From contig DREN01000297.1 in NCBI GenBank assembly GCA_011051075.1, forward strand, positions 1 to 13,933: DNA of 13,933 bases. The letters run 5' to 3'. Shown here piece after piece: positions 6,195 through 13,933 of this stretch. The stretch is from Deltaproteobacteria bacterium (lineage in GTDB: Bacteria > Desulfobacterota > DSM-4660 > Desulfatiglandales > Desulfatiglandaceae). The stretch's first letter is position 1. Each line of letters starts with the position of its first letter. A program made the position numbers and the translations under genes. The notes below the pieces were generated by a model that saw only the letters and a list, made by a program, of their open reading frames with translations, was not told the DNA's origin and did not search any database.

Positions 6195-6257
6195 TATAAA
6201 GTGTGTTTTTTTTGTGAGCAATCAGGTTTTGGAGGCTTTTAGACCCTGAATATACCC

Positions 6258-7076
6258 ATGAGTGACTTCTATGAAACTTATCTGACCTTCCGCTCCTTTG
6301 CCATGGACGGGGACAGGATTTCCCGGCAAAAGACCGACCTTATGGCGGAAATTCCCCTGCAGATCATAATCAATGACCAGAGGCATACCCTCATCATGTT
6401 CACCCCCAATAAGATCAGGGAGTTGGTGGTCGGTTTTGTATTCACCGAGGGCCTCATAGGCGCATTTGAAGAGGTAAAGGCCTGCACCATTTCAAAGGTC
6501 CGGCATAAGGATGGAGAGGAAATGATCGAAGCCCGCATGGAGATCGCCTCCAGGGGACTTTCCTCCTCTATGGTAACGGGAAGAAGGATCTCCTACTCCA
6601 GCTGTGGTATCTGCGGGACAGAGGGCTACAATCAGATGAAGGGCGGATTGAGGAGGCTCAAGAGTACCCACAGATTTTCCATGAATATGCTTAAGGCCCT
6701 TCCCGATAAACTGAAGCATTATCAACCTCTTTACACAAGGACCGGGGGGGCCCACGCGGCCGTGCTGTTTAACTCCAGGGGAGAGGAGGTTATTCACTGC
6801 GAGGATATGGGCCGCCACAATGCCCTGGACAAGGTAATAGGATCCGCCCTTATCAAGGGTGTATCTCCGGAAGACAAGGTGCTGCTGTCCAGCGGCCGTG
6901 CCAGCCTGGAGATGATCCTGAAGACGGCAAGGGCAGGGTTCCCTCTCTTTCTTGCCCTGTCCAGGCCCACCTCACGGGCAGTGGAAGCGGCCAGGTTCTA
7001 TAACATTACATTGATGGATATGGCGAGAAAAACCAATCGCATATACACCCATGTCCGTCGTATAAAGGGGTATTGA
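6258..7076 (+). CDS. fdhD: Formate dehydrogenase accessory sulfurtransferase FdhD
   Basis: A 272-residue protein, normal for FdhD. It transfers sulfur from IscS to the molybdenum or tungsten cofactor so that formate dehydrogenase becomes active; it is cytoplasmic. The key CxxC is Cys116-Gly-Ile-Cys119 in SYSSCGICG. Other signatures are EIPLQIIIND near the start, TPNKIRELVVGFVFTEGLI, RTGGAHAA (161-168), HCEDMGRHNALDKVIG (180-195) and LSSGRASLEMILK (210-222). The ATG at 6258 has no close Shine-Dalgarno site (a GGAGG lies about 22 nt upstream). Its stop is within 72 nt of the MobA start, and the two genes belong to the same cofactor pathway. Formate dehydrogenase genes themselves are not in the window; many are selenoproteins, which would fit the Sec genes at the left. 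Confidence 0.95.
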   Translation: MSDFYETYLTFRSFAMDGDRISRQKTDLMAEIPLQIIINDQRHTLIMFTPNKIRELVVGFVFTEGLIGAFEEVKACTISKVRHKDGEEMIEARMEIASRGLSSSMVTGRRISYSSCGICGTEGYNQMKGGLRRLKSTHRFSMNMLKALPDKLKHYQPLYTRTGGAHAAVLFNSRGEEVIHCEDMGRHNALDKVIGSALIKGVSPEDKVLLSSGRASLEMILKTARAGFPLFLALSRPTSRAVEAARFYNITLMDMARKTNRIYTHVRRIKGY

Positions 7077-7147
7077 GGCCTGAAACAGGCGTGAGGCCCC
7101 CTGGCAGGAAGATCAGAGGAACCTGCACTTACAGTACATACCGACCT

Positions 7148-7741
7148 ATGGACAAGATAAAAGGGGTTACAGGTGTTGTTCTGGCTGGCGGCAGAAGTAC
7201 CCGTTACGGGAAGAACAAGGCCCTGGTGAAGCTCCACGGTGTTCCCCTGATTGAGAGGGTATTGGGTGTTATCCGCCCTCTGTTTTCCCGTGTGATCATC
7301 ATTACGAACACTCCGGAGGAGTATACATATCTGGGACTTCCCCTGTATCAGGACATTGTCAAGGGTTTGGGTCCCCTGGGGGGCATAAATACCGGCTTGC
7401 AGGTAATGCCGGACGATGCCGGCTTTTTTGTGGCCTGTGACATGCCCTTTCTCAACAACACCCTGATTCGGCACATTGTTGAGATGGGGTCCGGTTTTGA
7501 TGTGGTCGTTCCCAGGATATCGGGCATGGTTGAGGCTCTCCATGCCCTGTACGGCAAGGGGTGCCAGGCCAGGATCCAGGGGCTTATCGATTCGGGTATT
7601 TACCAGATATTCCGTTTTTTTAACCAGGTTTCGGTCAGGTACGTTGATGAGAAAGAGGTCAGGAGATATGATCCTGAGCTGAGGTCGTTTCTAAATATCA
7701 ACAGACCCGAGGTGCTGAAGGAATTTGCCAAACTGATGTGA
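7148..7741 (+). CDS. mobA: Molybdenum cofactor guanylyltransferase
   Basis: A 197-residue GT-A fold nucleotidyltransferase that joins GMP from GTP to molybdopterin-Mo, forming the guanine dinucleotide cofactor used by formate dehydrogenase and related enzymes. The nucleotide-binding signature LAGGRSTRYGKNKAL is at 12-26, GLGPLGGI at 73-80, the metal-binding Asp98 in ACDMPFL, and NINRPEVL near the C-terminus. I chose the ATG at 7148 because it begins the family domain directly. In-frame GTG (7091) and TTG (7073, overlapping the fdhD stop) would add residues without similarity; none has a strong ribosome site, so the start is uncertain. It is 13 nt upstream of the CNNM gene and probably co-transcribed with it. 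Confidence 0.9.
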   Translation: MDKIKGVTGVVLAGGRSTRYGKNKALVKLHGVPLIERVLGVIRPLFSRVIIITNTPEEYTYLGLPLYQDIVKGLGPLGGINTGLQVMPDDAGFFVACDMPFLNNTLIRHIVEMGSGFDVVVPRISGMVEALHALYGKGCQARIQGLIDSGIYQIFRFFNQVSVRYVDEKEVRRYDPELRSFLNINRPEVLKEFAKLM

Positions 7742-7754
7742 GGTGAAATAATAG

Positions 7755-8774
7755 ATGACAGAACTGATAATCGCAGTAGGCCTTGCCGTTTCAATATCCG
7801 CCGTGTGCTCGCTCTTTGAGGCTGTGCTGTATGCGGTGCCCCTGAGGCATATCGAGACCATGGCCAAGGCCGGAAGGCGTGAAGGCAGGATACTGAAGGA
7901 CCTGCGCCGGCAGGTTGAGCGGCCCATAGCCGCCATCCTGTCTCTCAATACCATTGCCCATACGGCAGGGGCGGCCTTTGCCGGTGCCGCCGCTACCGCC
8001 GTTTTCGGCCATCAGTGGCTTGCGTACTTTTCAGTCCTTTTTACCCTGGCCATACTCCTGTTTTCGGAGATCATCCCCAAGACCGCCGGGGTCGTGTACG
8101 GGAGGTCCCTGGTGGCGGTAGTGGCCTATCCCCTCAAGGGGCTTGTCTGGATCATGACCCCTGCCATATGGCTGAGCGGACTGGTGACGCGTCTGATCAG
8201 CCGGGGCAGGCATGAAGAGGCAATAACCGCAGAAGAGATACAGGTCATGGCCAATCTGAGTCGCAGGACAGGGGGGATCCTCTCTTATCAGGAACAGACC
8301 ATAAGCAGGGTCCTGACCCTTCAGGAGAAAACAGCCAAGGAAGTGATGACCCCCAGGACCGTTGTTTTTTCCCTGAGCGGGCGTCTTACATTGCGTGAGG
8401 CCGTTGCGGCGGCCGGTGGGTGGGAACACAGCCGGATACCCGTGTACGACAGGGACATGGAGGACGTGGTGGGTATTGTCCATACCAGGGACATACTGAT
8501 TGCGCTTTCAGAGGGCCATGAAGACAAAAGACTCTCAGATCTGATGCGGCCCGTGCATTTTGTGGCCGAGACTGCCAGGCTGGACGAGGTGCTGTCCGAG
8601 TTCCTGGAACTGAGGCAGCACCTCTTTGCCGTCATAGACGAGTACGGTGGGCTGTCCGGTATCATATCTCTGGAGGACGTCCTTGAAGAGATCCTTGGAA
8701 GAGAGATAGTGGATGAATCGGATGAGGTGGCGGATAAACAGGAGTTCGCAAGACAGCGAAAGGGGATTACCTGA
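7755..8774 (+). CDS. CNNM/HlyC-CorC family membrane protein with CBS pair
   Basis: A 339-residue inner-membrane protein. The DUF21/CNNM domain (1 to ~150) has an N-terminal membrane segment (3-23), further hydrophobic stretches at 60-80, 88-106 and 118-145, and the family motif FSEIIPKT (103-110). Two CBS domains follow: MTPRTVVF...HSRIPVYDRDMEDVVGIVHTRD (198-246) and MRPVHFVAE...FAVIDEYGGLSGIISLEDVLEEILG (264-315). It ends shortly afterwards and so lacks the C-terminal CorC_HlyC domain of full-length HlyC/CorC proteins. The family is linked to divalent cation (Mg2+, Co2+) transport or its regulation; the substrate here is unknown. A GAGGTG box overlapping the mobA stop gives a good ribosome site. 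Its last 8 bases overlap the convergent WecA-type gene. Confidence 0.88.
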   Translation: MTELIIAVGLAVSISAVCSLFEAVLYAVPLRHIETMAKAGRREGRILKDLRRQVERPIAAILSLNTIAHTAGAAFAGAAATAVFGHQWLAYFSVLFTLAILLFSEIIPKTAGVVYGRSLVAVVAYPLKGLVWIMTPAIWLSGLVTRLISRGRHEEAITAEEIQVMANLSRRTGGILSYQEQTISRVLTLQEKTAKEVMTPRTVVFSLSGRLTLREAVAAAGGWEHSRIPVYDRDMEDVVGIVHTRDILIALSEGHEDKRLSDLMRPVHFVAETARLDEVLSEFLELRQHLFAVIDEYGGLSGIISLEDVLEEILGREIVDESDEVADKQEFARQRKGIT

Positions 8775-10638
8775 TGGTAAGCCTCGTCTCCTTTACGGCC
8801 ACTTCCGCACCTATCTTGTCACACAACTCCCTGAGCTCCCTTTTCTTTGAAGAGCTGTTTTCCCTGAAGGAGATGATGATTTCCTCGATATCGTATGTGC
8901 TGAGCACCTTGCCCAGCTCCTCCATCCCCCCTAATACGGGATAGCCCCTGATCTTCCGTTTCTGGATCCTGGGATTGTCGTCCATGAAACCGACTACTGC
9001 CATATCCAGGGCCCTGTTCGTCTCAATCTCCCTGAGCACCATCTGCCCTCCTAATCCCGCACCGTAAACAAGAACGCTCTTACCCTCGGGCCTTCCCCGG
9101 ATTCCCTCCTCAAGGAGACGGAAAGAGAGCCTGGAGAGGGATACCAGTATCAGCATTAGGCCCCAGTAGATCACGAAAACGGCCCTGGAAAAGCTGGAAA
9201 AGCGGTACAGGAAGAGAAGAATCAGGATAGGCGTTACTGTTCCGGCGGTAATGGCCTTGCCATAGGTAATAAGGTCCCTGATGCTCGTATTTTCCCACAC
9301 CCCCCGGTAGACCCCGAAGATGTAGAAGGAGAGGATCTGACAGGCAATAACCACGGGAAGGGAGTTGAGGAAGAAATCGAAATTAGGGCCAAGGAATCCC
9401 TCAAAGCGGAGGAGGTAGGCCGTATAATAGGCCACTGTAATCAGGACCAGATCCAGCAGGACCTCAAAGAGCCTTCTTTTGAAGGTAATTTCAATGAGGA
9501 TAGGGGTAAGCAGTCCCTTTGCATGGCCCGATACAATAGATTCCTCTGCGTAGACCTTGACCCTGGCAAGATAGATCCAGAAGAAGAGCACAAAGAGGAG
9601 ATAGATAACCAGGAGCACCAGGCTGGACCCTGTGGACAACCGGTTGAAGGCCAGGGCCATGAGGCCTGATACAGCGGCGAACAGATACAGGACCAGGACC
9701 GCTTTTCGTTCGGACAGGCCAATGGCAACCAGACGGTGGGAGGAATGATCGCGGCCGCCCCGGGAGATGGGCCGGCGGAACAGTTTGCGCATCAGGCTGA
9801 CAAAACCGGTATCCAGGATGGGGATGAACAGGATGAGAACGGGGATGGCGATTACTGAGGTGAGGTGAAGAAACCCCTGACCGCTACCCTGTGAGGGGGC
9901 CCCTGTTATGGTGAGGCAGGCCAGGACAAAACCGATGAAGAGACTTCCGGCATCTCCCATGAAGATGGAGGCCGGATTGAAGTTGTACACCAGAAATCCT
10001 GAGACAGCCCCGAGATAGGCGGCGAGCGTCACGAGGAGCGTTGCTGGAATGTGGCCCGGGCCAGGGGCAAGGTAGAGGTAGAGAAACAGGAAGGACCCCG
10101 CAATCAGGGCTATGCCGGAGGCGAGACCGTCCATGTTGTCAAGCAGGTTGAAGGCGTTGGTGATGCCTACTATCCAGAGAATGGAGAGGAAGAGGTTAAG
10201 GGTCCTGGAATCGGTCCAGCCCAGACGGAACCCGAAGAAGATCAGGATTGCGGCTATGATGACCTGGCCGGCCAGTTTGTGTTGGGGGTCTATGTTGAAG
10301 ATATCATCTACAAGCCCCAGGGCAAAGATCCCCCCAGAGCAGAGGATCATCACAAGGTAGGGCGTGGTGAAATGGGACCATCCTGTTAGAAAGGCCGCCA
10401 GGAGCCAGGCTGCGAGCGTTGCGCAGAAAATACTGACACCTCCGAACAGGGCCGTCTCCTTCCTGTGCCATCTGTCATCTTTCGGTACGGCCACATGCCC
10501 TGACTTGATGGCGATCCTGCGCGCCAGGGGAGTCAGTACCAGGGAAAGGGCGCAGCCCAGTCCGAAGATCGATAGATAGATATGGATGTTCACTGGTCTA
10601 AATTTGTTCCGCCTGTCCCTGTTGTCCAGAATGCTCAA
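8767..10638 (-). CDS. WecA/TagO-type undecaprenyl-phosphate sugar-1-P transferase fused to PglF/CapD-type membrane and nucleotide-binding half
   Basis: A 623-residue polytopic protein of two recognisable parts. Residues ~18-360 are a MraY/WecA/TagO family glycosyl-1-phosphate transferase: DDRWHRK (54-60), LGLVDD (107-112), NAFNLLDNMDGLA (161-173), FMGDAGS (226-232) and the basic loop RDHSSHRL (296-303). It would move a HexNAc-1-phosphate to undecaprenyl phosphate on the cytoplasmic face. Residues ~388-505 give four more membrane segments beginning RRLFEVLLDLVLITVAYYTAYLLRF, as in the N-terminus of PglF/WbpM/CapD-type dehydratases. Then comes a Rossmann-like domain, VLVYGAGLGGQ (522-532) and GFMDDNPRIQKRKIRGYPVLG (550-570). 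The protein stops there: the catalytic short-chain dehydrogenase domain of those enzymes is absent. The TTG at 10638 has no ribosome site; a GTG at 10593 would give MNIHIYL and fits the family start better. It is last in the minus-strand operon. Confidence 0.88.
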   Translation of the reverse strand: MSILDNRDRRNKFRPVNIHIYLSIFGLGCALSLVLTPLARRIAIKSGHVAVPKDDRWHRKETALFGGVSIFCATLAAWLLAAFLTGWSHFTTPYLVMILCSGGIFALGLVDDIFNIDPQHKLAGQVIIAAILIFFGFRLGWTDSRTLNLFLSILWIVGITNAFNLLDNMDGLASGIALIAGSFLFLYLYLAPGPGHIPATLLVTLAAYLGAVSGFLVYNFNPASIFMGDAGSLFIGFVLACLTITGAPSQGSGQGFLHLTSVIAIPVLILFIPILDTGFVSLMRKLFRRPISRGGRDHSSHRLVAIGLSERKAVLVLYLFAAVSGLMALAFNRLSTGSSLVLLVIYLLFVLFFWIYLARVKVYAEESIVSGHAKGLLTPILIEITFKRRLFEVLLDLVLITVAYYTAYLLRFEGFLGPNFDFFLNSLPVVIACQILSFYIFGVYRGVWENTSIRDLITYGKAITAGTVTPILILLFLYRFSSFSRAVFVIYWGLMLILVSLSRLSFRLLEEGIRGRPEGKSVLVYGAGLGGQMVLREIETNRALDMAVVGFMDDNPRIQKRKIRGYPVLGGMEELGKVLSTYDIEEIIISFRENSSSKKRELRELCDKIGAEVAVKETRLTIR

Positions 10639-10688
10639 ATCGGGGCCGGGTTTCCACGGACAGGCTGTTCTGGCTTTTCCCCTATCCC

Positions 10689-11816
10689 CTATGCGTGGGA
10701 TGCCAGGAAGTTGAAGGGTCGTTCACCTGCCGCACGGCGCAGAAAATATACCATTGAAATCATCAACAGAAAATCGGGAATCCATACACCTATTACCGGG
10801 GAGAGACCGCCGCTGGAGCAGACGCTCCTCATGATCATGAGGCAGATGTAATAGGCCGAAAAGACCGCGAGGCTGATTCCTATTCCCGTGGAGCGTCCCC
10901 GGGCCCGGATCTGTGCGCCGAGGGCCACCCCTATTACCCCCATAAAGAGCACTGCCAGGGGTATGGCCCCCTTTTCCAAGAGTTCCCGCATCATCCGGTT
11001 ATACCTGAGCCCTCCCCTTGGAACGGCCTTGATCTGTTCTATCAGGTCCTGCAGGGACAACTCGTGGGGGGCCTTTCGCCTTGAGGCCAGGCTGACCATC
11101 ACGTCCCTAAGGCCGATGTTCAGGCCATAGGTTTTGAATCTGATGGTCCGCGCGGCATCAAGGTTCTTGTCCACGACAAATATGGTGCCGTTGGCAAAGT
11201 AGATCGTTATTATCCTTTTTTCGGGATGGACCAGGATCCGCCCTTCCTCAGCCACAATGGTATTTGTGATCTCCTTGTCCCGCCTGTCCACCACAAACAC
11301 GTGTTTCAGCACCCTTTCCCGTCTGGAGAAATGGTTTACGTAGAGTACCAGGTTGTCAAAGGGTTCGCAGAACACACGCTCCTTGATCCCTATGTCGGCC
11401 TTTGATTCCGCGATCTTGAAGATCAGGTCCTTAAACGCCCTGTTACCCCAGGGGGCGGCAAATACACCGATGGCCACACCGGCAATAAGAATCACCATGG
11501 AAAAGGCTACCACGGGGGGCAGCATCTGGTAAAGACTGATTCCCGATGACTTGAGGGCGATAATCTCACTGTCAACGGACAGGCGCAGGAAGGCCACCAC
11601 CACGGAAACGAGGGTCACCGCGGGCAGGGCAAAGGTCAGGATGTCGGGCAGGAGGTAGAAAACCATGCCCAGTACCTGTGTGACACGTACTCCCCTTGTT
11701 ACGATCAGCTCGGTGATGGAAAGCATCCGCGCTGCCACCATGATGAAGATAAAGACGAACAGGCTGGCCAGAAAAGTGGGCCATATCTCGTTTATGATGT
11801 ACCGGTAAAGGGTCAT
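10689..11816 (-). CDS. LptF/LptG-type lipopolysaccharide export permease
   Basis: A 375-residue inner-membrane permease of the YjgP/YjgQ family, which with LptB extracts lipopolysaccharide and passes it to LptC. The fold shows three N-terminal membrane segments (about 10-32, 50-76, 98-122), a periplasmic beta-rich domain (~130-265), and three C-terminal segments (about 287-310, 315-335, 345-362). The family motif is FLRLSVDSEIIALKSSGIS (76-94). GAGGT lies 5 nt before the ATG, and the upstream gene ends 6 nt away. LptF and LptG are hard to tell apart by eye; only one is in the window, and the partner may be elsewhere in the genome. Confidence 0.9.
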   Translation of the reverse strand: MTLYRYIINEIWPTFLASLFVFIFIMVAARMLSITELIVTRGVRVTQVLGMVFYLLPDILTFALPAVTLVSVVVAFLRLSVDSEIIALKSSGISLYQMLPPVVAFSMVILIAGVAIGVFAAPWGNRAFKDLIFKIAESKADIGIKERVFCEPFDNLVLYVNHFSRRERVLKHVFVVDRRDKEITNTIVAEEGRILVHPEKRIITIYFANGTIFVVDKNLDAARTIRFKTYGLNIGLRDVMVSLASRRKAPHELSLQDLIEQIKAVPRGGLRYNRMMRELLEKGAIPLAVLFMGVIGVALGAQIRARGRSTGIGISLAVFSAYYICLMIMRSVCSSGGLSPVIGVWIPDFLLMISMVYFLRRAAGERPFNFLASHA

Positions 11817-11822
11817 GGGACC

Positions 11823-12755
11823 TCACTTCCTGGCTATGGATCGCCGATGAAGGCCCGTTGCGTAGGCCGCGCCGCCAAGGAGACTGAGGGCCACCTGCAC
11901 GGAAAAGAAGAGAAGCCCCAGGCCCAGGGCGGGTTCCGGCCCAATCCCTTTGAGACCGAATAGATAGACAAAGGCCCCCTCCCTGATCCCGATCCCGTTA
12001 AAGCTTACAGGGATGAGTGTCATGATAACGATGAGAGGGATGCTGACGAAGTAGAAGGGGATGGGAAGTCTGATTCCTATACCTGACCCTAAGAGGGCCA
12101 CGGCGCCCATCCCCAGGGCCTGGAGGCAGAAGGAGAGCCCCAGTATGGCAAAAAGCCTCCCGGGCCTGTGCCACAGGGCAGCGATCCCTTCTATGTGCCG
12201 GGAGAGGCCGGGAAAGATGTGCGTGATCACCGTCTGCATGAGCGGGAAACCCAGGAGGCAGACCACTACGACCAGTGCGGCCACCCAGAGAAAACCTGAA
12301 AAGGGTTCCGGCAACAGACCGGGCCATATGACCACGGAGGCCCCTCCCATGAGCAGCATGGTGATAAGCCCTAAGAGTCTATCCCCCACAACGCTAAAGG
12401 CCGCAAGGAACCTCCTTCCCTGTTCGCGGGAGAGGAAGTGTATCTTGAAGAGATCACCTCCTATCCCTGTGGGGAGGAAAAGATTGAAAAACATCCCCAC
12501 AAAGTAGAAACCCAGGTAGGTAGGCCATGGCCCTGGAAAGGAGAGGGTGTTTGAGAGTATCCACCACCGGGCGCTGCTCATTACCTGCCCGGCAAGGTTC
12601 ATAAGACAGGCCGTGATCCAGATGGATATGGGAAGAAGCTGGAAGTAGGTCAGTACACCCTCAAGATCGAACCGTGAGAAGAGCCAGACCAGGAGTCCCG
12701 CGCTGATGGCAATTCTTATGAGGTTCCCAGCCTTATGGCGTGTATCCTTTTTCAC
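11823..12755 (-). CDS. LPG-synthase-TM (UPF0104/AglD-like) family membrane protein
   Basis: A 310-residue integral membrane protein with about eight hydrophobic segments. Signatures are RWWILSNTL, GFYFVGMFFNLFLPTGIGGDLFKIHFLSRE (82-111), ERKR-type GDRLLG, and near the end PVSFNGIGIREGAFVYLF, the hallmark of the PF03706 family. Members include YbhN, AglD and the flippase part of MprF, and several act on lipid-linked sugars or lipids. Its GTG start overlaps the TGA stop of the upstream glycosyltransferase by 4 nt (GTGA), showing translational coupling; GAGGT lies 6 nt before it. Coupling to a polyprenyl-phosphate glycosyltransferase suggests transfer or flipping of a lipid-linked sugar, but this is inference. 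Confidence 0.85.
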   Translation of the reverse strand: MKKDTRHKAGNLIRIAISAGLLVWLFSRFDLEGVLTYFQLLPISIWITACLMNLAGQVMSSARWWILSNTLSFPGPWPTYLGFYFVGMFFNLFLPTGIGGDLFKIHFLSREQGRRFLAAFSVVGDRLLGLITMLLMGGASVVIWPGLLPEPFSGFLWVAALVVVVCLLGFPLMQTVITHIFPGLSRHIEGIAALWHRPGRLFAILGLSFCLQALGMGAVALLGSGIGIRLPIPFYFVSIPLIVIMTLIPVSFNGIGIREGAFVYLFGLKGIGPEPALGLGLLFFSVQVALSLLGGAAYATGLHRRSIARK

Positions 12756-13765
12756 TCCAGGACCTCACGCACTGTATAGATTCGCTTGCCGGAAGACTCA
12801 TAGTAGGTGCGGATTATCAGCTCGGCACAGAGGCCTATTGCCACCAGTACCATTCCCGTGATTATCAGAAGCGCCCCGAAGAGCAAGAGGGGCCTGCCTC
12901 CGATGTCCTGGCCGTGCCACAGCTTCAGCCATGTAAGGTAGAGTTCAATCAGAAAACCGGCAACAAGGAGAATCCCTCCGCCAAGTCCAAAGAGCTGGAG
13001 GGGCCTGGTGGCGAATTTTTGAAAGAAGAGCATGAGAATCAGGTCCAGGACGACCCTGTAGGTACGGTCGATGCCGTACTTGCTCCTGCCCCTAATACGT
13101 GGATGATGTGTTACTGCCACCTCCCCGATCCTTGCCCCGTAAAAGCATGCCAGGACCGGAATAAACCGGTGGAGTTCACCGTAGAGGAGAAGGTTCTTTG
13201 CCAGATCCCCTGTATAGGCCTTGAGTGAACACCCGTAGTCGTGGAGCTTGACACCCGTGGCAATGCCTATGATCCAGTTGGCTATCTTTGAGGGAAGACG
13301 CCGTGACAGGAAGGGGTCGTGACGGTCCCTGCGCCACCCGTTTACAAGGTCAAAACCCTGGTCCAGCCTTGAGATCAAAAGGGGGATGTTCCGGGGATCG
13401 TTCTGGAGGTCTCCGTCCATGGTGACCACCACCTGTCCCCGGGCATGGTCGAATCCGGCGGTCATGGCGGCGCTCTGGCCGAAGTTGCGCCGCAGAAAGA
13501 TGACCCGGAGTTCAGGGGTCGATTCCTTTAGGGAGCGGAGCAGCTCCGGGCTGTTGTCGGTACTTCCGTCATCCACGAGGATGAGTTCAAAGGAGCGTCC
13601 CTGGGGCCGCATGACCTGCACGGTCCCTTCAACAAGGGCATGGAGGTTCGGGCCCTCGTTATAAACGGGGACGACTATGGAGATCTCCGGTGGATCAGTT
13701 GGGCCTCCAGGCCCAGTTGCGGGCCTTGGGTTATCGGTTCTGGATTCTGAAAGCGGTTTTGGCAT
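12752..13765 (-). CDS. GT2 polyprenyl-phosphate glycosyltransferase (GtrB/DPM1/ArnC-like)
   Basis: A 337-residue family-2 glycosyltransferase anchored by two C-terminal membrane segments (about 256-280 and 293-316), the architecture of GtrB, ArnC and bacterial dolichol-phosphate mannose synthases. These put a nucleotide-activated sugar onto undecaprenyl phosphate. Catalytic motifs visible: VVPVYNEGPNL (31-41), LVDDGSTD (63-70), RNFGQSAAMTAGFDHARG (93-110), the metal-binding MDGDLQNDP (116-124), and RGRSKYG (225-231), as in the family. ATG at 13765 without a strong ribosome site; residues 1-26 are Pro-rich and precede the fold, so a later start is conceivable. It is the first complete gene of the operon and overlaps the next one. 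Confidence 0.93.
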   Translation of the reverse strand: MPKPLSESRTDNPRPATGPGGPTDPPEISIVVPVYNEGPNLHALVEGTVQVMRPQGRSFELILVDDGSTDNSPELLRSLKESTPELRVIFLRRNFGQSAAMTAGFDHARGQVVVTMDGDLQNDPRNIPLLISRLDQGFDLVNGWRRDRHDPFLSRRLPSKIANWIIGIATGVKLHDYGCSLKAYTGDLAKNLLLYGELHRFIPVLACFYGARIGEVAVTHHPRIRGRSKYGIDRTYRVVLDLILMLFFQKFATRPLQLFGLGGGILLVAGFLIELYLTWLKLWHGQDIGGRPLLLFGALLIITGMVLVAIGLCAELIIRTYYESSGKRIYTVREVLE

Positions 13766-13933
13766 AATCAGGTTTCTATTCAGGCTGTCAACGAAGGCAT
13801 GGGGCCAAACAGGATGCCCGGTTTTTAGGGCCGGCGCTTTTCTCCAGGCCTGTGATCATAAGGAAAATTGCCGGTCTCTGTTTATAGCCTTTAAGATAAT
13901 GTTTTTGGGGTACACCCATCCATTCCCATAAAG
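13766..13933 (-). other. Right-edge stretch; possible end of an upstream gene
   Basis: Between the glycosyltransferase start and the window edge, two minus-strand frames are open from the edge. One ends at TGA 13856-13858 (last residues ...INRDRQFSL); the other runs about 40 codons to a TGA near 13785. Neither is long enough to identify. If one is real, the operon has at least one more gene upstream. No convincing promoter for the glycosyltransferase was seen here. Confidence 0.25.

Overview
The window looks like chromosomal DNA from an anaerobic Gram-negative bacterium, most likely a deltaproteobacterium (Desulfobacterota in the broad sense). This is inferred from an LptF/LptG permease, methylmalonyl-CoA epimerase, FdhD and MobA (formate dehydrogenase and molybdenum cofactor maturation), a CsgG/FlgO-like plus FG-GAP repeat protein, and two genes that make sense only if UGA is read as selenocysteine. 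No species is assigned.

Layout. Positions 1-500 hold no convincing gene, but they contain a striking 225-bp element (139-363) closed by a ~32-bp near-perfect inverted repeat. A tRNA-Val(GAC) gene on the minus strand (553-627) follows, with its own consensus promoter (639-667) and intrinsic terminator (501-533). Next come two plus-strand genes, 904-2247 and 2306-3154. Each is interrupted by one in-frame TGA exactly where the family has a conserved redox-type cysteine. The first is a DUF1573-like exported protein with Sec-Gly-Cys in place of Cys-Gly-Cys. The second is a DsbA-like thioredoxin-fold protein with Sec-Pro-Tyr-Cys in place of Cys-Pro-x-Cys. Both frames stay open to the end of a normal domain, and hairpins resembling bacterial SECIS elements follow each TGA. 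I regard this tandem pair of exported selenoproteins as the most important content of the window. A conventional pipeline would report four fragments or two pseudogenes.

The middle part is a mosaic of short transcription units. On the minus strand are an exported CsgG/FlgO-like plus FG-GAP protein (3169-4758), a small zinc-ribbon protein (4974-5225) and a divergent IF-1 (5819-6034). On the plus strand are methylmalonyl-CoA epimerase (5398-5802) and an fdhD-mobA-CNNM/CBS group (6258-8774). FdhD and MobA serve molybdenum enzymes; formate dehydrogenases are often selenoproteins, so this fits a selenium-using lifestyle.

The right part (8767-13765) is a compact minus-strand operon for envelope glycolipids, in transcription order: a GtrB/DPM-like GT2 glycosyltransferase, an LPG-synthase-TM (UPF0104) family membrane protein, an LptF/LptG permease, and a fusion of a WecA/TagO-type sugar-phosphate transferase to the membrane plus nucleotide-binding half of a PglF/CapD-type protein. 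Spacing is very tight for the first three (a 4-bp GTGA overlap, then 6 bp). The start of the operon is close to the right edge, and the tail of another gene may lie beyond it.
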